Under the pieces are notes generated by a model. The model worked only from the letters and a program-made list of their open reading frames with translations, made no database searches and was not told where the DNA came from. This document shows positions 15,000-22,884 of a stretch of 64,000 nt of DNA, one piece after another (the first letter of the stretch is position 1; each line of letters opens with the position of its first letter). This DNA comes from Agromyces sp. Soil535 (GTDB lineage: Bacteria; Actinomycetota; Actinomycetes; Actinomycetales; Microbacteriaceae). Made by a program: the position numbers and the translations under genes. The stretch lies in NCBI RefSeq assembly GCF_001428255.1, contig NZ_LMRW01000001.1:436504-500503 (forward strand), given 5' to 3'.

Positions 15000-15998
15000 T
15001 CAGCCCGCGGAGACGAGCTCGCCCCCGGGAGCCGCCGCGGCAGCCTCCTCGCGGAGGCTCCGACCCGTGAGCGCGAGGAACACGTCGTCGAGGGTCGGCT
15101 GGCGGTGGGTTGCCGCGACGACCTCCAGGCCGGCGTCGCCGAGCTCGCGGATGTAACGGGGGAGGGCTCGGTCGCCGCCGTGCGCCGTGACGGTGACGAC
15201 GGTGTCGTCGGCCTCGCCGCCGATGCGGGACGCGGCGGACGCGGCATCCGTCGCCGTGCCGAAGGTGAGCGTCACCCGGTCGCCGGCGAGCGAGGACTTG
15301 AGCGCCCACGCCGTGTCGTCGGCGATGACCGCGCCGTGGTCCATCACCATCACGCGTTCGGCGAGCTGGTCGGCCTCGTCGAGGTAGTGCGTGGTGAGGA
15401 AGATCGTGGTGCCCGTGGCGCGGCGGAGGTCGACGATGTGGTCCCACAGGTTCGCGCGGCTGTGCGGGTCGAGTCCGGTGGAGGGCTCGTCGAGGAACAG
15501 CAGCTCGGGGCGGTGGATGAGTCCGAGCGCGATGTCGAGCCGGCGCTTCTGGCCGCCGGACAGCGACTGCACCTGCCGGTTCGCGACCTGTCCGAGCTCG
15601 AGCGACTCGATGAGCTCGGCGGCCCGCGCCCGGGTCTCGCGGCGGCCCATGCCGTAGAACGCGCCCTGCGCGTGCAGCTCGTCGCGCACCCGCTGGGTGT
15701 GGCCACCAGAGGTGCCCTGGCCGACGTACCCGATGCGGCGGCGCACCCCGGCGGGGTCGTGGCGGACGTCGAAGCCCGCGACCGTGGCCTCACCCGCGGT
15801 GGGCGGGAGCAGGGTCGTGAGCATGCGGAGGGTCGTGGACTTCCCGGCGCCGTTCGGGCCGAGGAAGGCGACGAGCTCGCCATCGGCCACATCGAGGTCG
15901 ACGGCTCGGACGGCCTCGACGACCTGCCGCTTGGAGCGGAACGTCTTCGTGAGGCCTCGGGCGGTGATCATCCGGTTGGTTCGATTCGCGCTGTTCAT
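15000..15998 (-). CDS. ABC exporter ATP-binding protein (DrrA-like)
   Basis: 332 residues. Walker A is GPNGAGKST, the signature is LSGGQKRRLDIALGL, Walker B is LLFLDEPSTGLD and the H-loop is TTHYLDEADQLAE. After the ATPase domain comes the extra C-terminal region of DrrA-type subunits (about 225-332) with THRQPTLDDVFLALTGRSL. It powers the permease encoded next. The ATG at 15998 is chosen because upstream sequence runs into the divergent regulator's promoter. DrrA-type pairs often give self-resistance or export lipids and antibiotics. Confidence 0.9.
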   Translation of the reverse strand: MNSANRTNRMITARGLTKTFRSKRQVVEAVRAVDLDVADGELVAFLGPNGAGKSTTLRMLTTLLPPTAGEATVAGFDVRHDPAGVRRRIGYVGQGTSGGHTQRVRDELHAQGAFYGMGRRETRARAAELIESLELGQVANRQVQSLSGGQKRRLDIALGLIHRPELLFLDEPSTGLDPHSRANLWDHIVDLRRATGTTIFLTTHYLDEADQLAERVMVMDHGAVIADDTAWALKSSLAGDRVTLTFGTATDAASAASRIGGEADDTVVTVTAHGGDRALPRYIRELGDAGLEVVAATHRQPTLDDVFLALTGRSLREEAAAAAPGGELVSAG

Positions 15999-16058
15999 GC
16001 GCCCAGTCTTCCGAGGTATCCGGTCACTTCCTGTCCTGATTCGGGAAATACTTGGACC

Positions 16059-17057
16059 ATGGCCGCGACCACCTCGAGAACCCTGGAACTCCTCTCCCTG
16101 CTGCAGAGCCACCGGCACTGGTCGGCGCGCGAGCTCGTCGACCGCCTCGGCGTGAGCGAGCGCACGCTGCGCCGCGACATCGAGCGCCTGCGCGAGCTCG
16201 GCTACCGCATCGAGTCGATGCGGGGGAGCGCCGGTGGTTACCGACTCGAGGCGGGTACCGGGCTGCCACCGCTGCTGCTCAGCGACGACGAGGGGGTCGC
16301 GATCGCGGTCGGCCTGCGCTCCCAGGCCACGGCCGGACTCCGTGGCGCCGAGCACACGACCCTCAGCGCGCTCGCCAAGATCGAGCAGGTGCTGCCGCCC
16401 GCGCTGCGCCGCCGCATCGACGCGCTGGCGTCGCACGCGACCATCGGCGCCGGTGGGCGCGAGGCATCCGCCCGCCCCACGCCCGAGGTCGACACCGAGC
16501 TGCTCGGCCTCCTCGCGCTCGGATGCCGCGACTCCGAGCGACTGCGGTTCACCTATACGGATGCCGCGGGCGAGTCCACCTCGCGGGTCGTCGAGCCCTA
16601 CCGGCTCGTGCCCGTGGCGCGCCGCTGGTACCTGCTCGCCTGGGACCGGCAGCGCGAGGACTGGCGCACGTTCCGGCTCGACCGCATCAGCGACCTGTTC
16701 GAGACACGGGTGCACTTCGAGCCGCGGCCGATGACCGACGAGGCCGCACGCGCACGAGTGGAGACCGCGCTGCGCTGGCGCGACCGCAGCGTGCGCGCGC
16801 GGGTCGTGGTGGACCTGCCGCGGGCCGAGCTCGTCGACCACCTCGGGTGGTACGGCCGGGACGTCGTGGCCGACGGGCCGGCCCGCTGCGTGTGGCCGCT
16901 CGAGGCCGACACCGTCGAGAACCTCGTGGTGGCGCTCATGTGGGTGCCGCGGGGCATCGGCTACCGCGTCGACGGGCCCCCCGAGGTGCTCGAGTTCCTG
17001 GCGGCACAGGCCGAGCGGTTCACCGCAGCGGTCGGACTTCGGGGCGACAGCCGGTAA
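16059..17057 (+). CDS. HTH/WYL domain transcriptional regulator
   Basis: 332 residues. The N-terminal DeoR-like helix-turn-helix reads LELLSLLQSHRHWSARELVDRLGVSERTLRRDIERLRELGYRI. A WYL domain follows (about 145-230) with LRFTYTDAAGE, the RRWYLLAWDR core and FRLDRISDL. A WCX-like C-terminal domain ends the protein. WYL domains sense nucleic-acid or metabolite ligands. It is divergent from the DrrAB-type genes with 60 bases between, so it very likely controls the exporter. Confidence 0.87.
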   Translation: MAATTSRTLELLSLLQSHRHWSARELVDRLGVSERTLRRDIERLRELGYRIESMRGSAGGYRLEAGTGLPPLLLSDDEGVAIAVGLRSQATAGLRGAEHTTLSALAKIEQVLPPALRRRIDALASHATIGAGGREASARPTPEVDTELLGLLALGCRDSERLRFTYTDAAGESTSRVVEPYRLVPVARRWYLLAWDRQREDWRTFRLDRISDLFETRVHFEPRPMTDEAARARVETALRWRDRSVRARVVVDLPRAELVDHLGWYGRDVVADGPARCVWPLEADTVENLVVALMWVPRGIGYRVDGPPEVLEFLAAQAERFTAAVGLRGDSR

Positions 17058-17077
17058 TCCTCGGGTAGGACCGGGGC

Positions 17078-17300
17078 ATGACCAAGCTGAGCGTGAGTCT
17101 GCCTCCGGCCGATGTGGCCTTCATCGACTCGATCGCCGTGCAGTTCGACGGCAATCGCTCGGCGGCGATGCACGACCTCGTTCGCCTGGGGCGCGAGCTC
17201 GCGGCCGCGGATGACTACGCTGCCGCGTTCGACGAGTGGGAATCGTCCGGCGATGCGAGATGCCTGGGAGTCCGTCACCGCTGACGGGCTCTCGGAGTGA
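17078..17300 (+). pseudogene. Ribbon-helix-helix antitoxin gene with a frameshift near its 3' end
   Basis: The frame from ATG 17078 gives MTKLSVSLPPADVAFIDSIA then a typical RHH DNA-binding half and FDEWESSGDA, after which it runs into an unrelated RCLGVRHR and stops at 17284. Dropping one base near 17258 restores DADAWESVTADGLSE and a TGA at 17298-17300. That is the expected acidic, Trp-bearing tail of MazE/ParD-like antitoxins, and its stop overlaps the toxin GTG as GTGA. The tail normally wraps the toxin, so the encoded 68-residue protein may bind DNA but neutralise poorly. A programmed +1 shift or a sequencing error are alternatives. Confidence 0.7.
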
Positions 17301-17659
17301 GACGTGGCGACGTCGTCGTCGTCTCCCTCGATCCCGTCCTGTCCGCAGAGGCATCCAAGAGCCGCCCCTGTGTGCTCGTGAGCAACGACGGCGCGAACTC
17401 GGTGGCGACGCGGCTCGGCCGGGGTGTGGTGACGGTCGTCCCGCTCACGTCGAACGTCGCGCGTGTGTTCAGCGGCTTCGAGGCTCTCGTGTCCGATCGC
17501 GGTGAGCTCGCGACGATGGGCCTCCGGGCGCCGTTGAAGGCGCAGGCCGCGCAACTTCGCGCGGTGTCGGTCGAACGTGTGCGAAGCACCATCGGTCGAT
17601 GCCCTGCTCGGGTGCTCGATGCGATCGATGAGGCCATCAGGTTCCATCTGTCCTTGTGA
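17297..17659 (+). CDS. MazF/PemK family endoribonuclease toxin
   Basis: 120 residues with the MazF fold: MRRGDVVVVSLDPVLSAEASKSRPCVLVSNDGAN holds the RGD-Pro loop and the catalytic arginine strand, and VVTVVPLTSN holds the threonine/serine active-site strand. The C-terminal helix SVERVRSTIGRCPARVLDAIDEAI is complete. The family cuts mRNA at short sequences to arrest growth. The GTG start overlaps the ancestral stop of the antitoxin. No truncation is visible, so an active toxin stands beside a damaged antitoxin gene. Confidence 0.82.
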   Translation: MRRGDVVVVSLDPVLSAEASKSRPCVLVSNDGANSVATRLGRGVVTVVPLTSNVARVFSGFEALVSDRGELATMGLRAPLKAQAAQLRAVSVERVRSTIGRCPARVLDAIDEAIRFHLSL

Positions 17660-17662
17660 GCC

Positions 17663-17680
17663 GCACGCGCTCCCGCGTGC
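17663..17680. terminator. Hairpin between convergent toxin and META genes
   Basis: GCACGCG-CTCC-CGCGTGC forms a perfect 7-bp stem with a four-base loop, directly between the stop of the toxin gene and the stop of the lipoprotein gene. Position favours a bidirectional terminator. Confidence 0.5.
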
Positions 17681-18082
17681 TCACCCGGTTCGCGGCAACG
17701 TGCCGATCTCGTCGCCCGATTCGTCGAAGACGGTCATGGTCGACCCGTCGACGGTGGCCGTGGCGAGCCCGGAGAGCCACGTGTCGATGTCTTCGCAGGC
17801 CATGAGCGTCGTGGCGACGTTCTCGAACGTGACGGTGTCGCCCTCCTCGGTCCACTCGCCGTTCATCTGGTTGCAGCCGTCGGTGCCGGTGAGTGTGCCG
17901 TCGTCCTCGAGCACGAGCGAGGGCTCGGTGGTCTCGCCGGTGTCGCCCCAGGTGCCGGCCGCACTCTCGGAGCCGCCGCCGTAGCCCGTTCCCCCACCGC
18001 CCGTGGCGCACCCCGCAAGTGCGAGGGCCGCAGCCACGAGGATCGTGCCGGTGCGTGTCATGGACCGCAGCATCCGTGCCAT
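17681..18082 (-). CDS. META domain lipoprotein
   Basis: 133 residues. A signal peptide ends in the lipobox LAGC with cysteine 25, followed by a Gly-rich linker. The remainder is one META domain: TWGDTGETTEPSLVLEDDGTLTGTDGCNQMNGEWT includes the conserved GCNxxxG motif. META domains are found in cell-surface proteins such as HslJ. Their function is unclear, with links to stress resistance. The second in-frame ATG at 18061 (MTRTGTILV) is an equally good start. The protein should be anchored to the outer face of the membrane. Confidence 0.8.
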   Translation of the reverse strand: MARMLRSMTRTGTILVAAALALAGCATGGGGTGYGGGSESAAGTWGDTGETTEPSLVLEDDGTLTGTDGCNQMNGEWTEEGDTVTFENVATTLMACEDIDTWLSGLATATVDGSTMTVFDESGDEIGTLPRTG

Positions 18083-18104
18083 GGGCGCCAGCGTACTCCG
18101 ACCC

Positions 18105-19016
18105 TCAGCGACCGGCTGGGACCGCCGTCGCGCGTGCCGCCCTCGCGAGCGCGTCCCGGCAGGCGACGACGGCCGGGCGGGCGGCCGCCGCCAAGCGGGT
18201 GGAGCTGAAGACCTCGCGCTGCGGATGGCCCGGCAGGTCGACGAGCGTGACGCTCGGCGCCTCGCCCGCCCAGACGAGGTCGGGCAGCAGGCCCACGGCG
18301 TTGCCCGAGCGGATGAGCCGGATGTGCGCCATGAGGTCGGCGGTCTCGAAGCGCACGTCGGGCTCGAACCCTGCGGCGCGGCAGAGCTGCTCCGCCCACT
18401 CGCGCGAGGCGGTGCCCTGCGGCTCGAGCACCCACGGCATTCCGGATGCCGCGGCGAGGCCGTCGACGACGGGCCGCGCCGTGTGCGGCGGCAGCGCGAG
18501 CCGGATCGCGTCGGCGGCGAGGTGCACGCGGTCGAGGTCGTCGCGGTGAGCGCGCGTGTGCCCGGGATACTGCTCTGCGATCACGAGGTCGAAGTCGCGC
18601 GCCGCGACCTCGAAGAGGCCCACGTCGGGCTCGCGCTCGGTGACCTCCACGCGCAGGTCGGGGTGCTCGCTGCGGAGCAGGGTGAGGGCCTGCGGCACCA
18701 TGGCGTGGGCCGCGGACTGGAACACCGCGATGCGCACGGTGCCGCCGACCGCGGTGAGCGAGCGCGCGACATCCGACTCGGCCTCCTCGAGCCGGTCGAG
18801 CACGGCGCGGGCGTGACTGACGAGCAGCTCCGCCTGCGGGGTGAGCTGCACCCGTCGCCCGACCTGCACGAGCAGGGGAACCCCGGCCTCCTTCTCGAGC
18901 TGGCTGAGCTGCTGCGACACCGAAGACGGACTGTACGAGAGCGCCTCGGCGACGGCGGCGAGCGTACCGCGCTGGCTGAGCTCCACGAGCAGCCGCAGGC
19001 GTCGCACGTCGAGCAT
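18105..19016 (-). CDS. LysR family regulator, probable regulator of putA
   Basis: 303 residues. The helix-turn-helix is RLLVELSQRGTLAAVAEALSYSPSSVSQQLSQLEKEAGVPLL at the N-terminus, followed by a periplasmic-binding-like effector domain with TVRIAVFQSAAHAMVPQAL. The start at 19016 has an excellent ribosome-binding site, GGGGAGGA. It is divergent from putA, and the shared intergenic region has two direct copies of TACCGAACGG. Control of putA, probably with proline or a catabolite as effector, is inferred from this layout. Confidence 0.87.
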   Translation of the reverse strand: MLDVRRLRLLVELSQRGTLAAVAEALSYSPSSVSQQLSQLEKEAGVPLLVQVGRRVQLTPQAELLVSHARAVLDRLEEAESDVARSLTAVGGTVRIAVFQSAAHAMVPQALTLLRSEHPDLRVEVTEREPDVGLFEVAARDFDLVIAEQYPGHTRAHRDDLDRVHLAADAIRLALPPHTARPVVDGLAAASGMPWVLEPQGTASREWAEQLCRAAGFEPDVRFETADLMAHIRLIRSGNAVGLLPDLVWAGEAPSVTLVDLPGHPQREVFSSTRLAAAARPAVVACRDALARAARATAVPAGR

Positions 19017-19092
19017 GAGGTCCTCCCCTTGCCGAGTCGCCCGAATCCGTACGGAAACGGGCCACTCGGGATGGCGATTGATCATTCGATTC

Positions 19093-19136
19093 TACCGAAC
19101 GGTATCCGTCGGATTCATTCGCTGTACCGAACGGAT
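19093..19136. promoter_or_regulatory. Candidate LysR sites between lysR and putA
   Basis: TACCGAACGGTA (19093-19104, arms TACCG/CGGTA) and TACCGAACGGAT (19125-19136) are direct repeats 32 bases apart, about three helical turns. A separate palindrome CCGTACGG lies at 19047-19054. Two phased sites in a divergent LysR promoter fit a recognition plus activation site arrangement. Confidence 0.55.
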
Positions 19137-19202
19137 GTCACGGCGCACACTGGAAGCTGCACGGCACACCTCAGCGTGCCCGAAGTGAAGGACACTACCC
19201 TC

Positions 19203-22200
19203 GTGACCATGTCGAATGCCGCCACGGATCTCGCGCCGAGCACCGACCACGTCGTCGCCCTCGTGCGCCGCTGGCTCGCCGAGAGCGCCGAACACCCCGC
19301 AGACCCGGCCGCCGAGCGCCTCGCAGGGGTGCTGAAGGACCCGAACGGGCTCGCGTTCACCGTGGGCTTCGTCGACGGCGTCATGCGGCCCGAAGACCTG
19401 GGCGTCGCCGGCCGCAACCTCGAGCAGGTCGCGAGGCTCACGCCGAAGTTCCTGCCGTGGTACCTGCGCGCCGCGATCCGCCTCGGCGGGTTCGTCGCCC
19501 CGGTGTTCCCATGGGTGGTCATCCCGATCGCCCGGCGCGTGCTGCGCCAGATGGTCGGCCACCTCGTGCTCGACGCGACCCCCGAGAAGCTCGGGCCCGC
19601 CATCGCCACGCTTCGCGAATCGGGCAACCGCCTGAACCTGAACCTCCTCGGCGAGGCGGTGCTCGGCGAGGACGAGGCCGATCGGCGCCTGCGCGGCACC
19701 TACGAGTTCCTCGCCCGCGACGACGTCGACTACGTGTCGATCAAGGTGTCCAGCGTCGTGAGCCAGCTCTCGATGTGGTCGTTCGACGAGGCGGTCGCCA
19801 AGGTGGTCGCGAAGCTCACCCCGCTCTACGAGCTCGCCGCCGCTTCGACGGGCTCGGTTTCGACGGGCTCAACCAACAGGGGCAAGTTCATCAACCTCGA
19901 CATGGAGGAGTACCGCGACCTCGACCTCACGATCGCGGTGTTCACGACCCTGCTCGACCAGCCGCAGCTCCGCGGCCTCGAGGCGGGCATCGTGCTGCAG
20001 ACCTACCTTCCCGACGCCCTGGGCGCCATGCAGGAGCTCACGGCGTGGGCGACCGCCCGCCGGCAGGCCGGCGGCGCACCGATCAAGGTGCGCGTCGTGA
20101 AGGGCGCCAACCTCGCCATGGAGCACGTCGACGCCGCCATCCACGGCTGGCCGCTCGCCACCTACGACACCAAGCAGGACTCCGACACCAACTACAAGCG
20201 GGTGCTGCACTGGTCGATGACGCCCGAGCACACCGACGCCGTGAAGCTCGGCGTCGCCGGCCACAACCTCTTCGACGTCGCCCACGCGTGGCTCACCGCC
20301 CTTCAGCGCGGCGTCGCGTCCAGCGTCGAGTTCGAGATGCTCCTCGGCATGGCGATCGGCCAGGCCGAGGCGGTGCGCCGAGACGTCGGCAACCTCCTCC
20401 TGTACACGCCCGTCGTGAACCCGACCGAGTTCGACGTGGCGATCGCCTACCTCATCCGCCGGCTCGAGGAGAACGCGAGCCAGGACAACTTCATGTCGGC
20501 CGTGTTCGAGCTCGACCGCGACCAGCGACTGTTCGAGCGCGAGCGCACCCGGTACGAGCGGTCGCTCGCAGCACTCGAGGCGGACACTTCGACGCTGCTC
20601 AGTGGAACTGCCGCGCGCGTGCCCGCCCCGAACCGCACCCAGAACCGACGCGCCGAGTGGACGGATGCCTCGCTCGCCGCGGCGATGGCCGTGGCCGACG
20701 CTCCCGCACCCGGCACCGAGCACGAGGACGACGCGTCGCTCACGAGCACCGTGCTCGAGATCGTGCGCGGCTCCGGGGGCCTCGACGTCGATGCAGCGGA
20801 TGCCGCGGCATCCGGTGCCCTGGCCGCTCCGACCGGCCCCGGCGCCACCCCCGGCTTCCGCAACGAACCCGACACGGACCCCGCACTCGCCGCGAACCGC
20901 GAGTGGGGACGCCGCATCCTCGCGCGGGTGCCCGGGTCGCCGCTCGGTCTGGACACGATCGCGCGGGCGCGCATCGTCGATGCCGCGACGCTCGAGTCCG
21001 TGATCCGGACCGTGGCCGCGAACGGCCGCGCCTGGGGCCAGCTGCCCGGGTCCGAGCGCGCAGCGGTGCTGCACCGCGCCGGCCTCGCGCTCGCGGCCAA
21101 CCGCGACCGTCTCATCGAGGTGATGGCGGCCGAGACCGGCAAGACCATCGCCGAGGCGGACCCCGAGGTCAGCGAGGCGATCGACTTCGCGCACTACTAC
21201 GCCGAGCGCGCGCGCGAGCTCGACCACGTGCAGGGCGCCGTCTTCGTGCCGCCGAAGCTCACCGTCGTGACGCCGCCGTGGAACTTCCCCGTCGCGATCC
21301 CCGCGGGCGGCGTGCTCGCCGCGCTCGCCGCTGGCTCGGGCGTCATCATCAAGCCGGCGAAGCTCGCCCAGCGTTCGGGCGCCGTCATGGTCGAGGCGCT
21401 CTGGGAGGCGGGCGTGCCCCGCGAGCTCCTCACCCTCGTCGACCTCGGCGCGCGCGAGCTCGGCACCCAGCTCGTCTCGCATCCCGCGGTCGACCGGGTC
21501 ATCCTCACGGGCGCGTACGAGACCGCGCAGCTGTTCCGCTCGTTCCGCAACGACCTGCCGCTGCTCGCGGAGACGAGCGGCAAGAACGCGATCATCGTGA
21601 CGCCGTCGGCCGACCTGGACCTCGCGGCATCCGACGTCGTGAAGAGCGCCTTCGGCCACGCCGGCCAGAAGTGCTCGGCCGCGTCGCTCGTGATCCTCGT
21701 GGGCTCGGTCGCGAGGTCCGAGCGGTTCCACCGCCAGGTCGTCGACGCCGCCGCGTCGCTGCGCGTCGGCTACCCCGAGCAGGCGCTGAGCCAGATGGGC
21801 CCGATCATCGAGCCCGCGAACGGCAAGCTGCTGCACGCCCTCACCCAGCTCGGCATCGACGAGGAGTGGCTCGTCGAGCCCAGGCAGCTCGACGGCACCG
21901 GCCGCCTCTGGTCGCCCGGCATCCGCACCGGCGTGAAGGCCGGCTCGTACTTCCACCTCACCGAGTTCTTCGGGCCCGTGCTCGGCGTGATGCACGCCAG
22001 GGACCTCGACGAGGCCATCCGCATGCAGAACGCAGTGGACTACGGCCTCACGGCCGGGCTGCACTCGCTCGACCCCGACGAGGTGGCGACCTGGATCGAC
22101 CGCGTCCAGGCGGGCAACCTCTACGTGAACCGCGGCACCACCGGCGCCATCGTGCAGCGCCAGCCGTTCGGCGGCTGGAAGCGCTCGGCGGTCGGCGCGG

Positions 22201-22883
22201 GCGCGAAGGCCGGCGGCCCGAACTACCTGTTCGGCCTCGGCGAGTGGATGCCGCAGCACGGCACCTCCTCGAGCACCCTCCACCTGCGCGGCCTCGAGAA
22301 GCGCGTCACCGAGCTCATCGAGGCGTCGCAGCCGGCCCTCGACTACGAGTCGTTCGACGTGCTGCGCCGCTCGGCCCTCTCCGACGAGGTCGCCTGGGCC
22401 GAGGAGTACGGCGTCGTGAAGGACGTGTCGGGCGTCGGCGTCGAGCGCAACCTGTTCCGCTACCGGCCGCTGCCCGTCACCATCCGCATCGGCGAGGCGT
22501 CGACGCTCGCCGAGGGCCTGCGCATCATCGCGGCCGGCCTGCTCGCGAAGGCCCCGCTCACCGTGTCGACGGCGATCGAGCTGCCGAAGGCCGTGCGCAC
22601 CATCCTCGCCGCACGCGACGTGCGCGTCATCCGAGAGGGCGACGCCGCGTGGCTGGACCGCGCCGCGAAGGGCGGCATCACCACCTCGCGCGTGCGCCTC
22701 GTCGGCGGCGGCGCATCGGCACTCGCCGAGGCCCTGGGCGGCACTCCGGATGTCGCGGTGTGGTCGCACCCCGTCACGCCGTCGGGCCGCGTCGAGCTGC
22801 TGCCGTTCCTGCACGAGCAGGCGATCTCGATCACGAACCACCGCTTCGGCAACCCCACGACCCTCACGGACGGCGTGATCTAG
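19203..22883 (+). CDS. putA: Bifunctional proline dehydrogenase / L-glutamate gamma-semialdehyde dehydrogenase
   Basis: 1226 residues from GTG 19203 (AAGGA ten bases upstream; ATG 19209 is possible). Proline is oxidised by the FAD-linked PRODH domain (about 120-440), with RVVKGANLAMEHVDAAIHGW and the closing YLIRRLEENAS motif. P5C is then oxidised to glutamate by the ALDH domain (about 560-1020), with TPPWNFPVAIPAGG, LLAETSGKNA and FGHAGQKCSAASL, catalytic Cys 824. The last 200 residues are the usual PutA tail. The linker near 520-535 is an Ala/Ser/Asp tract. A repeat-derived insertion sits near residue 214-225. The TAG stop is part of the target duplication of an insertion sequence. Confidence 0.93.
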   Translation: MTMSNAATDLAPSTDHVVALVRRWLAESAEHPADPAAERLAGVLKDPNGLAFTVGFVDGVMRPEDLGVAGRNLEQVARLTPKFLPWYLRAAIRLGGFVAPVFPWVVIPIARRVLRQMVGHLVLDATPEKLGPAIATLRESGNRLNLNLLGEAVLGEDEADRRLRGTYEFLARDDVDYVSIKVSSVVSQLSMWSFDEAVAKVVAKLTPLYELAAASTGSVSTGSTNRGKFINLDMEEYRDLDLTIAVFTTLLDQPQLRGLEAGIVLQTYLPDALGAMQELTAWATARRQAGGAPIKVRVVKGANLAMEHVDAAIHGWPLATYDTKQDSDTNYKRVLHWSMTPEHTDAVKLGVAGHNLFDVAHAWLTALQRGVASSVEFEMLLGMAIGQAEAVRRDVGNLLLYTPVVNPTEFDVAIAYLIRRLEENASQDNFMSAVFELDRDQRLFERERTRYERSLAALEADTSTLLSGTAARVPAPNRTQNRRAEWTDASLAAAMAVADAPAPGTEHEDDASLTSTVLEIVRGSGGLDVDAADAAASGALAAPTGPGATPGFRNEPDTDPALAANREWGRRILARVPGSPLGLDTIARARIVDAATLESVIRTVAANGRAWGQLPGSERAAVLHRAGLALAANRDRLIEVMAAETGKTIAEADPEVSEAIDFAHYYAERARELDHVQGAVFVPPKLTVVTPPWNFPVAIPAGGVLAALAAGSGVIIKPAKLAQRSGAVMVEALWEAGVPRELLTLVDLGARELGTQLVSHPAVDRVILTGAYETAQLFRSFRNDLPLLAETSGKNAIIVTPSADLDLAASDVVKSAFGHAGQKCSAASLVILVGSVARSERFHRQVVDAAASLRVGYPEQALSQMGPIIEPANGKLLHALTQLGIDEEWLVEPRQLDGTGRLWSPGIRTGVKAGSYFHLTEFFGPVLGVMHARDLDEAIRMQNAVDYGLTAGLHSLDPDEVATWIDRVQAGNLYVNRGTTGAIVQRQPFGGWKRSAVGAGAKAGGPNYLFGLGEWMPQHGTSSSTLHLRGLEKRVTELIEASQPALDYESFDVLRRSALSDEVAWAEEYGVVKDVSGVGVERNLFRYRPLPVTIRIGEASTLAEGLRIIAAGLLAKAPLTVSTAIELPKAVRTILAARDVRVIREGDAAWLDRAAKGGITTSRVRLVGGGASALAEALGGTPDVAVWSHPVTPSGRVELLPFLHEQAISITNHRFGNPTTLTDGVI
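19842..19874. repeat. Repeat fragment inside putA reading frame
   Basis: Two copies of TTCGACGGGCTC follow each other (CTTCGACGGGCTCGG, then TTTCGACGGGCTCAACCA). This word resembles the dispersed TTTCGA...CTCAACC repeats of these genomes. It is translated in frame as STGSVSTGST between the PRODH strands ending LYELAAA and KFINLDMEEYRDLDL, where homologues normally have a short linker. Confidence 0.6.
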
Positions 22884-22884
22884 G
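22879..22884. repeat. Left target-site duplication of the IS (TCTAGG)
   Basis: TCTAGG here and at 23990-23995 flank the insertion sequence directly. The left copy contains the TAG stop codon of putA. On the other strand the same CTAG gives the stop codon of the transposase. Confidence 0.8.

Noticed and set aside
14910-16058. Long in-frame extension upstream of the WYL regulator
   Set aside because: It is antisense to the ABC ATPase gene, and the DeoR-like helix-turn-helix begins right after ATG 16059.
18003-19202. Long in-frame extension upstream of putA
   Set aside because: It runs through the opposite-strand LysR gene and the shared promoter. The PutA family begins near 19203, where a ribosome-binding site is found.
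19869-22841. A 990-codon open frame antisense to putA
   Set aside because: It mirrors PutA codons, is low-complexity (Arg/Gly/Asp/His-rich) and has no family features; typical of antisense frames at this GC content.
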